The position numbers and the translations under genes are program-made. 39,026 nt of DNA, from positions 1 through 39,026 of the forward strand of contig NZ_AJLG01000022.1 in assembly GCF_000258495.1 (NCBI RefSeq), given 5' to 3'. A model generated the notes under the pieces. It did not search any database, was not told the DNA's origin, and saw only the letters and a list, made by a program, of their open reading frames with translations. This document shows, in pieces, positions 15,662 through 23,304 of this stretch (within the stretch, counting starts at the first letter, position 1; the number at the start of each line of letters is the position of its first letter). This DNA comes from Pedobacter agri PB92. Lineage in GTDB: Bacteria > Bacteroidota > Bacteroidia > Sphingobacteriales > Sphingobacteriaceae.

Positions 15662-16684
15662 TTACAAATGCAAAATGATTTCGATGGCTTCATCAATCAT
15701 AGATTGACTCAAATCTAAATGCGTTACCAATCTGATGGTACTTGCACTCGTGGTATTGCAATGTAAACCTTTTTCTTTTAATTGATCAACGAATTTTTGT
15801 GCACTTCCTGGTGCAACTTCGAAAACCAAAATATTGGTTTCAACAGGCATAATCGATTTTACATAACTTGTTTTAGCCAGCGCTACTGCCAGGGCTTTGG
15901 CGTGGTCATGATCTACTTTCAGGCGCTCTACATGGTGATCAATGGCGTAAATACCTGCTGCAGCTAAAAAACCGGCCTGGCGCATACCGCCACCAAAGGC
16001 CTTTCTAATCTTTCTGGCTTTTTTAATCATCTCTTTACTGCCAAGCAAAACAGAACCAACAGGTGCCCCAAGTCCTTTAGATAGGCAAACTGAAATTCCA
16101 TCAAAGTACTTACCATAAGCACTTGCTTTATCGCCTGTGGCCACCAAGGCATTAAAAACACGGGCACCATCTAAATGCAATTTCAAACCTTTAATGTTAC
16201 ATAAATGATGAATAGGTGCGATTTGATTTAACGTATAACATTTGCCGCCGCCTTTATTTACGGTATTCTCTAAAACCACCAAACTCGAATTTGGGTAATG
16301 GATATTATCTTCATTAATCTCGGGCTCGATTAATTCAGGCGTTAATATCCCACGCTCACCATTCAGCAGCCTTACCGAAGCCGCAGAGTGAAAAGCGATA
16401 CCTCCGATTTCGTAGCGATAAACATGTGCCGTTTGGTCGCAGATTACCTCATCCATTGGCTGGGTGAAACATTTTATGGCGATCTGATTAGTCATGGTGC
16501 CAGACGGGCAGAATAATCCTGCCTCCATATTAAACATTGTAGACAGTTTTTGTTCGAGTGCCGCCACCGTTTCATCTTCACCAAAAACATCGTCGCCCAC
16601 TTTGGCGCTCATCATGGCATCCAGCATGCCCGCTGTGGGCTTAGTCACCGTATCACTTCTGAAGTCTAAAAATCTGCTGTTCAT
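15662..16684 (-). CDS. ltaE: Low-specificity L-threonine aldolase
   Basis: The 340-residue protein is a fold-type I PLP enzyme of the threonine aldolase family. It begins with DFRSDTVTKPTAGML and contains the GDDVFGEDETVAALE segment, FCPSGTMTNQIA, the cofactor-binding LHLDGARVFNA aspartate and the PLP lysine in SVCLSKGLGAPVGS. It cleaves L-threonine and L-allo-threonine to glycine and acetaldehyde. It is the first gene of the ltaE - biotin carboxylase - ribE operon (26 and 3 nt gaps). A TAGTGTA-N5-TACACACT palindrome lies about 100 bp upstream, shared with the divergent BadF-type kinase. Confidence 0.93.
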   Translation of the reverse strand: MNSRFLDFRSDTVTKPTAGMLDAMMSAKVGDDVFGEDETVAALEQKLSTMFNMEAGLFCPSGTMTNQIAIKCFTQPMDEVICDQTAHVYRYEIGGIAFHSAASVRLLNGERGILTPELIEPEINEDNIHYPNSSLVVLENTVNKGGGKCYTLNQIAPIHHLCNIKGLKLHLDGARVFNALVATGDKASAYGKYFDGISVCLSKGLGAPVGSVLLGSKEMIKKARKIRKAFGGGMRQAGFLAAAGIYAIDHHVERLKVDHDHAKALAVALAKTSYVKSIMPVETNILVFEVAPGSAQKFVDQLKEKGLHCNTTSASTIRLVTHLDLSQSMIDEAIEIILHL

Positions 16685-16781
16685 TTCAATATTAATTGTA
16701 AAATATTTCTGACGATTAAAAAAAAGACCAATGCCTTTTCGAGTATAATTTTAAGGTTTTTAGGCCATTAAACGCTGTATA

Positions 16782-16801
16782 TAGTGTATTTTTTACACAC
16801 T
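16782..16801. promoter_or_regulatory. Operator A: TAGTGTA-N5-TACACACT
   Basis: TAGTGTA-TTTTT-TACACACT has the same layout as the palindromes at 18674 and 21923. It lies in the divergent region between ltaE and the BadF-type kinase. It is probably a site for the Nudix-fold regulator encoded at 17911-18600. Confidence 0.6.
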
Positions 16802-16904
16802 TAAATTTTCACAACAACAAATTGTTAAAAAATTATTAAAAAAAAAGAATACAAAATATAAGAGTTTTTATACTTTTATCGTGCTAAAACCAAAAATAAA
16901 TAAA

Positions 16905-17768
16905 ATGATAGTAATTGCAGACGGCGGATCTACCAAAACAAATTGGTGCTTGATTAACGAGGCCGGCAGAAAAATTTACTTTAACACCGAGGGTTACAAT
17001 CCTTATTTTTCTAAGGGAGAATATATTGTAAAGTCTTTGAATGAAACTCTTCCAGACCACTTGGAAAGAGAAAAACTAACGGGAGTTTACTATTACGGTG
17101 CCGGATGTTCAACCCCGGGTAACGTAAAAATCGTTGCTGATGCAATGAAGCAGGTTTTTACAAATGCTGAAATTTTTGTTGGTCATGATCTTCTTGCCTC
17201 TTGCAGAGCACTTCTTGGAAACGAGCCAGGATTTGCCGCTATTTTAGGTACGGGAACCAATTCATGCCTATACGATGGAACTGACATCACTTTAAATATT
17301 GATTCTTTAGGTTACTTTTTAGGTGATGAAGGTAGTGGCTCTTACATCGGTAAGCGTATTTTGAGCGATTACATGAAAGGTTACATGCCGAAAGGTTTAC
17401 GTGAAGCGTTTTATGATAATTATGCTTTAACTAACGAAGACATTTTCGATAACATTTATAATAAACCATTGCCAAACCGTTTTTGTGCAAGCTTTAGTAA
17501 ATTTTTATACGATTTTAAAGATAACTACGAAGATTACGCTTTTAGCACAATCGATTATGCCTTTACCTCATTTTTCGAGGCTTTGGTTATTCACTACCCG
17601 AATTATAAAGATCATAAATTAAATTGTGTAGGTTCTGTAGGTTACAGTTTCCGTGATATTTTAAGTATTGTTGCCGATCGCTATGAAATGGGTGTTGGCA
17701 AAATCATCCGTTCACCTATAGATGATTTGGTTCATTATCATTTAGAATTGGCTCCTAAAAAAGCTTAG
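16905..17768 (+). CDS. BadF/BcrA-type sugar kinase (N-acetylglucosamine kinase-like)
   Basis: From the ATG at 16905 the product has 287 residues (an upstream in-frame GTG at 16881 overlaps the likely promoter). It is an ASKHA-fold kinase: phosphate-1 loop ADGGSTKTNW at residues 5-14, FYYGAGCSTPG-like segment, FVGHDLLASCRA with the catalytic aspartate, AAILGTGTNSCLYDG phosphate-2 loop and GYFLGDEGSGSYIGKR. This is the BadF/BadG/BcrA/BcrD family branch related to N-acetylglucosamine and glucosamine kinases, which phosphorylate amino sugars with ATP. It lies behind operator A and ends at a strong terminator. A damaged paralogue sits downstream of pfkA. The exact sugar is inferred, not seen. Confidence 0.85.
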   Translation: MIVIADGGSTKTNWCLINEAGRKIYFNTEGYNPYFSKGEYIVKSLNETLPDHLEREKLTGVYYYGAGCSTPGNVKIVADAMKQVFTNAEIFVGHDLLASCRALLGNEPGFAAILGTGTNSCLYDGTDITLNIDSLGYFLGDEGSGSYIGKRILSDYMKGYMPKGLREAFYDNYALTNEDIFDNIYNKPLPNRFCASFSKFLYDFKDNYEDYAFSTIDYAFTSFFEALVIHYPNYKDHKLNCVGSVGYSFRDILSIVADRYEMGVGKIIRSPIDDLVHYHLELAPKKA

Positions 17769-17786
17769 TCTAGACGCTTAGGTCAC

Positions 17787-17822
17787 AAAAAAACCGATTT
17801 GAATCCCAAATCGGTTTTTTTT
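17787..17822. terminator. Bidirectional intrinsic terminator
   Basis: ACCGATTT and AAATCGGT pair with a 7-base loop, with seven A before and eight or more T after the stem. It lies between the kinase gene and the convergent Nudix regulator gene. Confidence 0.9.
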
Positions 17823-17854
17823 ATGCTAAAAAGTTATCAGCTCGCTTTATGGTC

Positions 17855-17910
17855 TTTCGACTTTTTACTATCTACTTTATACTGTTTACTTTCTACTTTT
17901 CACTGTCTAC
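17855..17910. repeat. Array of eight 7-bp degenerate repeats, consensus TTTCTAC
   Basis: Eight consecutive heptamers fit exactly: TTTCGAC, TTTTTAC, TATCTAC, TTTATAC, TGTTTAC, TTTCTAC, TTTTCAC, TGTCTAC. Positions 1, 3, 6 and 7 are invariant (T-x-T-x-x-A-C). The array ends at the base just before the stop codon of the Nudix regulator gene (17911-17913) and begins 32 bases after the terminator. Confidence 0.75.
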
Positions 17911-18600
17911 TTAAAAAGAAATTTCCTTTCCAAAAAGCTTCGCATATTTTCGCTTATCGAAACGATACAAGGTAGCAGCCCTGTAAGAAACGCCTTTTTG
18001 TTTTTCGTCTAGTTCTTTTAATACGCCAAAGCTTACAATCTTTTTCCTGAAATTTCTTTTGTCTAGCTTTTTACCTAGTACCAACTCATAAACATGTTGC
18101 AATTGCGTCAGGGTGAATTTTTCTGGCAATAACTCAAACGCAATTGGCTGGTGTTTAATACGACGCTTGATTTTCTCAAGGCCTTTATCATAAATCTTTT
18201 GGTGATCGAAAGCAAGTTTAGGTAAATCAGTTATCGGCAACCAGTTGGCTCGTTTTGCATAATTACTAATCGGACGAACCTCTTTATCTCCACCCAAACG
18301 GATCAAAGCATAATAAGCTAAAGTGATTACCCTGCCCTGGGGGTGCCTGTTTGGATCGCCGAAGGCATAATATTGTTCCATGAAAATACCACGTAAACCA
18401 GTAAGTTCATATAAAATCCGGGCGGCCGATTGATCTAAACTTTCATCAGCACCAACAATGTTACCGGGCAATGCCCACCAATCTTTAAATGGTTCTTCAT
18501 TCCTTTCGATGAGCAGGATTTTAAGTTCCTTACCATCAAATCCAAACAAAACGCAATCTATCGAGAATACTGAATCTAAATGAGGTAAAATTTGTTCCAA
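17911..18600 (-). CDS. Nudix-fold transcriptional regulator (NrtR/AraR type)
   Basis: The 229-residue protein has a Nudix domain (residues about 10-150) and a C-terminal winged helix (about 160-229) with the family-typical FTLTQLQHVYELVLGKKLDKRNFRKKI. The canonical Nudix box REUxEExGU reads RILYELTGL at 61-69, so two of the metal-binding glutamates are replaced (I62, L66) and pyrophosphohydrolase activity is unlikely. NrtR proteins sense NAD metabolites, while Bacteroidota relatives such as AraR of Bacteroides thetaiotaomicron sense sugars. This one sits between a sugar kinase and pfkA, so a sugar or sugar-phosphate ligand is likely. It is divergent from pfkA with operator B between them. It probably binds the three TAGTGTA-N5-TACAC palindromes of this block. 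Confidence 0.88.
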   Translation of the reverse strand: MEQILPHLDSVFSIDCVLFGFDGKELKILLIERNEEPFKDWWALPGNIVGADESLDQSAARILYELTGLRGIFMEQYYAFGDPNRHPQGRVITLAYYALIRLGGDKEVRPISNYAKRANWLPITDLPKLAFDHQKIYDKGLEKIKRRIKHQPIAFELLPEKFTLTQLQHVYELVLGKKLDKRNFRKKIVSFGVLKELDEKQKGVSYRAATLYRFDKRKYAKLFGKEISF

Positions 18601-18672
18601 GGTAAAATTTAGTTATTTTAAGCAGATAAAGGTATGACTTTCAATATTAAGTAAAAAAATAAAAAAAATTAC

Positions 18673-18693
18673 TTAGTGTAAAAATTACACACT
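18673..18693. promoter_or_regulatory. Operator B: TTAGTGTA-N5-TACACACT
   Basis: TTAGTGTA-AAAAT-TACACACT lies between the divergent Nudix regulator gene and pfkA. Its right arm touches a -7-like element (TATATTCG, 18693-18700) only 9 bases before the pfkA ATG, so a bound protein would cover the pfkA core promoter. This position suggests repression and, because the region is shared, autoregulation. Confidence 0.65.
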
Positions 18694-18708
18694 ATATTCG
18701 TATCATAG

Positions 18709-19695
18709 ATGAAGCCAAATATTAAAAATATAGCTGTACTTACTTCTGGTGGCGATGCCCCAGGAATGAATGCCGCAATCAGAGCTGTTGTACGTACCGG
18801 AATATATCATGGCATCAATATGTTTGGTGTAATGCAAGGATATCAAGGACTAATTACTGACAACATAAAACCAATGGACGCCCGATCTGTAAGCAATATT
18901 TTACACTTGGGCGGAACGATATTAAAAACGGCACGTTGCCTTGAATTTAAAACTGACGAAGGGCAACAAATTGCATACAATAACTTAAAGAAAAATGATA
19001 TTGATGGACTAGTGGTGATTGGTGGAGATGGTACTTTTACCGGTGCTAAAAGATTTTCTGAAACTTTTGGCGTGAAGGTAATTGGTATTCCGGGCACCAT
19101 TGATAATGATTTAGTTGGATCTGACTTTACATTGGGTTACGACACCGCCATTAATACAGTAATTGAAGCGATTGATAAAATCAGAGATACTGCTGATGCA
19201 CACGACCGTTTATTCTTCATCGAGGTAATGGGAAGAGATTCTGGCTGTATTGCCTTAAGAAGTTCAATTGCCAGCGGGGCTGAAGCTGTGCTTTTACCTG
19301 AAAAAGAAACCAGCGTAAATGATCTGATTGATAAACTTGCTTTAGGCGCTGCAACTAAAAAATCATCGAGTATTGTGATTGTTGCCGAAGGGCATAAACA
19401 AGGAGGTGCTTATGATATTGCAAAAAAAGTAAAAGAAACTTTTGATCATTACGATACAAAGGTTACAATACTCGGCCATTTACAACGTGGCGGAAGTCCG
19501 AGCAGTTTCGATCGGATTTTAGGCAGCCGTTTAGGTTTTGCCGCAGTTAACGCTTTAATTGCAGGAGAAACGGAACAAATGGTAGGATTAAAAGGAAATG
19601 AAATTAAGTTGACTAGTATAAAAGAGGCATTATCATCGCACAGCTTTAAACTGGAACCCGATTTAATGGAAATGACCGAAGTTTTATCCATTTAA
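18709..19695 (+). CDS. pfkA: ATP-dependent 6-phosphofructokinase
   Basis: The 328-residue protein is a group A phosphofructokinase that phosphorylates fructose 6-phosphate in glycolysis. Motifs seen are LTSGGDAPGMNAAIRAVVR (11-29), IGGDGTFTGA (104-113), PGTIDND (128-134, with the catalytic Asp132), DTAINT and the MGRDSGCIAL substrate segment. Glycine at the position of E. coli Gly104 (GGDGT) and Gly129 before TIDND indicate ATP rather than pyrophosphate use. The likely promoter is only a few bases before the ATG, so the mRNA is nearly leaderless. It is followed 2 nt later by a damaged BadF-type gene and then gapA, forming a pfkA-badF2-gapA operon. Confidence 0.95.
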   Translation: MKPNIKNIAVLTSGGDAPGMNAAIRAVVRTGIYHGINMFGVMQGYQGLITDNIKPMDARSVSNILHLGGTILKTARCLEFKTDEGQQIAYNNLKKNDIDGLVVIGGDGTFTGAKRFSETFGVKVIGIPGTIDNDLVGSDFTLGYDTAINTVIEAIDKIRDTADAHDRLFFIEVMGRDSGCIALRSSIASGAEAVLLPEKETSVNDLIDKLALGAATKKSSSIVIVAEGHKQGGAYDIAKKVKETFDHYDTKVTILGHLQRGGSPSSFDRILGSRLGFAAVNALIAGETEQMVGLKGNEIKLTSIKEALSSHSFKLEPDLMEMTEVLSI

Positions 19696-19697
19696 GT

Positions 19698-21550
<1,853 letters not shown>

Positions 21551-21575
21551 TTTAAGGTTAAATACCATAAACCGG

Positions 21576-21612
21576 AAAGCGACTATTGTAAATACATTAG
21601 TCGCTTTTTTTT
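21576..21612 (+). terminator. Intrinsic terminator of the pfkA-gapA operon
   Basis: AAAGCGACT and AGTCGCTTT pair with a 14-base loop, followed by more T residues. It lies 26 bases after the gapA stop codon. Confidence 0.85.
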
Positions 21613-21832
21613 TGTGAAAATGATTTTCACTAATAAAATAATAGATAAAATCTTAACTAATTTATGTCTAATACATCTTTTTCTGACCAATTTATGCTTA
21701 AGACTTAAAACAACAGATTAATACACGCTTAAAAATTAAAAAAAAGCGTATAAAATTTATTTTTGAGAATATTTTTTAATGCTATCAGTGTATTTCAACA
21801 ATATTTAACATTTACTTAACACATTTTCCGCT

Positions 21833-21840
21833 TATATTTG
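21833..21840 (+). promoter_or_regulatory. Promoter element P1 in the gene-free region after gapA
   Basis: TATATTTG is a perfect TAnnTTTG -7 element. The first ATG downstream (21870) opens a frame of only nine codons (MLKTFVNKK, 21870-21899). No gene follows, so the transcript either is short and leader-like or reads into the structured RNA region beyond operator C. The stretch 21613-21832 holds nothing else I can recognise. Confidence 0.45.
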
Positions 21841-21922
21841 CAGCTCGATCATTTTAAAACATCAAAATCATGTTAAAAACATTTGTAAATAAAAAATGAC
21901 AAAAAAAATATTAAAAAAAATC

Positions 21923-21943
21923 TTAGTGTATTTTTTACACTAA
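21923..21943. promoter_or_regulatory. Operator C: TTAGTGTA-N5-TACACTAA
   Basis: TTAGTGTA-TTTTT-TACACTAA is the most symmetrical of the three copies (8-bp arms). It lies 12 bp before the perfect -7 box P2 at 21956, so it covers the -33 region of that promoter. It links the RNA gene downstream to the same regulator as pfkA. Confidence 0.65.
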
Positions 21944-21955
21944 CAATTTTTTTAC

Positions 21956-21963
21956 TATATTTG
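21956..21963 (+). promoter_or_regulatory. Promoter element P2 of the candidate small RNA
   Basis: TATATTTG is a perfect TAnnTTTG -7 element placed just after operator C. Transcription is expected to start near 21967-21970. Confidence 0.6.
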
Positions 21964-21967
21964 TAGA

Positions 21968-22122
21968 GTAATAAACGGAACGATATTTGTTTATTCATGA
22001 CAAGAAAAATCATCCTCGAAAAAACTTTAAGTTTTAAAGAGGATTAAAGACAAAGCCTGGCTCATAACAGGTTTATATTTGGTTAGAAAAAAAGGAGACG
22101 CTTGGATGAGGTCTCCTTTTTC
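21968..22122 (+). ncRNA. Candidate structured small RNA, about 155 nt
   Basis: The stretch runs from promoter P2 to a strong terminator and holds no ORF longer than 16 codons (MTRKIILEKTLSFKED at 21997-22047). Three hairpins follow in series. The first has an outer stem ATCCTC/GAGGAT (22012-22017 with 22039-22044) and an inner stem AAAAC/GTTTT (22021-22035). The second is AAGCCTG/CAGGTTT (22053-22059 with 22068-22074). The third is the terminator. It has no similarity to a known RNA family that I recognise; 6S, tmRNA, SRP and RNase P features are absent. Its promoter carries operator C, so it is probably expressed under the same control as pfkA. The alternative is a leader or remnant of a lost gene. 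Confidence 0.55.
22090..22122 (+). terminator. Intrinsic terminator of the candidate small RNA
   Basis: AAAAGGAGAC and GTCTCCTTTT pair over 10 bp with an 11-base loop, followed by TCTTT. Confidence 0.85.
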
Positions 22123-22154
22123 TTTATATAAACTTTTTATCAAGAGATTATTAA

Positions 22155-22391
22155 GTCACAATCATACATCAATACATTGCGGATATCGGTTCGGAGAAAT
22201 ATGAATTGAAATTCAAAGAAATATTGCAGACTGAAAGACCTATTACAAACTACAGCATTTCAACTGATGAATTTGAATCAGCAGGAAAACAACAATGGAA
22301 ATATTATTGGTATGGTTAGCAATGTCAATCGCATGACACGAGCCATGTTGTAGCCAAAATTGAACAATTTTTAACTACCATTAGCGCTTAA
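22155..22391 (+). pseudogene. Possible remnant ORF with an in-frame TAG
   Basis: One plus-strand frame is open from 22155 to a TAG at 22317-22319 and continues open in the same frame to a TAA at 22389-22391. The translation has protein-like composition (SEKYELKFKEILQTERP before the stop, HDTSHVVAKIEQFLTTIS after it). There is no ATG at the start and no recognised family. It could be the 3' end of a decayed gene or chance; it fills the rest of the gene-free stretch. Confidence 0.3.
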
Positions 22392-22406
22392 ATTCAATTG
22401 GAAAGA

Positions 22407-22721
22407 TTAAGACGAAATTAATTTCTGTTTATTGGCAATTTGATTCATCCAGGTAAATAATCTGGTACGTGTTTCATCAAATGATGAGATAGAATTCCAA
22501 ATTTCGATGAAAGTGCGCTCAAGAATCTGTTTAGACTTTAAGTCATCATGAACTGTTCTTTTGATGTTCCCAAAAATCGCACCTGAATACTGATGATACA
22601 ATTCCTTAAATGCTGATTCATCATGATTTCTTAACCTATTTAAGAAAAATTCATAATCCGAACTCCAAACTTTAAGGTTTGATTTTACCAGATGATCAGA
22701 AAGAGGGATTGACAATTGCAT
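22407..22721 (-). CDS. Small sigma-70 region 2-like protein lacking region 4
   Basis: The 104-residue protein resembles region 2 of ECF-type sigma factors: LRNHDESAFKELYHQYSGAIFGNIKRTV, then a segment like SKQILERTFIEIWNSISSFDE, and RTRLFTWMNQIANKQK, which corresponds to the -10-recognising helix. The sequence then stops, so the -35-binding region 4 is missing and there is no room for it in the following 250 bases in any obvious frame. It could be a truncated sigma factor, or a short core-binding regulator of a kind seen in Sphingobacteria. There is no anti-sigma gene next to it. Confidence 0.6.
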   Translation of the reverse strand: MQLSIPLSDHLVKSNLKVWSSDYEFFLNRLRNHDESAFKELYHQYSGAIFGNIKRTVHDDLKSKQILERTFIEIWNSISSFDETRTRLFTWMNQIANKQKLISS

Positions 22722-22900
22722 TTTACAGTGTTACAGAAATTACAACACCATATTCTTAGGTTTTGTTCTTGTTGTGCCTTAGTTTCAAACAACTAGCTGG
22801 AATACAATCTCTAAGAATATCTCATGCAGTTTCCGGTAAGATGCTGGTTGAGTTGGTGTCATTAAAGTAATATTATTTAGCACAAATAGCAGATGATTTG

Positions 22901-22908
22901 TACATTTG
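22901..22908 (+). promoter_or_regulatory. -7 promoter element of the Cys-rich protein / TonB receptor operon
   Basis: TACATTTG is a perfect TAnnTTTG match. Transcription would start only a few bases before the ATG at 22916, which rules out the earlier in-frame start at 22898 and implies a nearly leaderless mRNA. Confidence 0.5.
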
Positions 22909-22915
22909 CCTAACA

Positions 22916-23251
22916 ATGAAGTTTTTGATCTACATATTGAGTTGTGCAATACTCAGCCTGTCCTGCATCACCTGCGAGGATATGGTTGAATTAGCCGCTA
23001 ATCAATCTGAATTTAATTCTGCAAAGATCGAAAAGCAAGGTAATGTAGCAGATCCTGACACCTGTTCCCCCTTATGTACTTGCAATTGTTGTGGCCAGCC
23101 CCTGGTTGTTTACTCGAATACATCGGCAGCTAAGACATTAAAGCGTGTGCTTCCTAAGCATAAATTGACTCGGTACAACAATCAATTTATCTCTGCTTAT
23201 ATTCAGCATATCTGGCAACCGCCAAAATTGAATAACATTTATATCGGTTAA
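22916..23251 (+). CDS. Cys-rich exported protein, DUF6660-like
   Basis: From the ATG at 22916 the product has 111 residues: a hydrophobic leader (MKFLIYILSCAILSLSC, possibly a lipobox), an acidic spacer, and a dense cysteine cluster at 50-59 (C-x3-C-x-C-x-C-C). The C-terminal segment has the IWQPPK motif. This layout matches the small exported DUF6660-type proteins found beside TonB-dependent receptors in Bacteroidota. The cluster is suited to binding a soft metal ion, so a role in metal or metal-complex uptake with the receptor 53 nt downstream is likely but not shown. Family assignment is from memory of the pattern. Confidence 0.65.
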   Translation: MKFLIYILSCAILSLSCITCEDMVELAANQSEFNSAKIEKQGNVADPDTCSPLCTCNCCGQPLVVYSNTSAAKTLKRVLPKHKLTRYNNQFISAYIQHIWQPPKLNNIYIG

Positions 23252-23304
23252 CCGATTTATCCAACGGATCAAATGATCCATTTATTCAATTACATATATA
23301 ACAC

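Noticed and set aside
16881..16904. An upstream GTG start for the BadF-type kinase
   Set aside because: It would add eight lysine-rich residues before the conserved first strand and overlaps the likely promoter; the ATG at 16905 gives the usual N-terminus.
17855..17910. A CRISPR-like array
   Set aside because: The units are 7 bp and contiguous without spacers, and no cas genes are present.
22722..22915. A cobalamin riboswitch upstream of the TonB receptor operon
   Set aside because: No B12-box-like conserved core was found, and the promoter box lies directly before the ATG, leaving no leader for a riboswitch.
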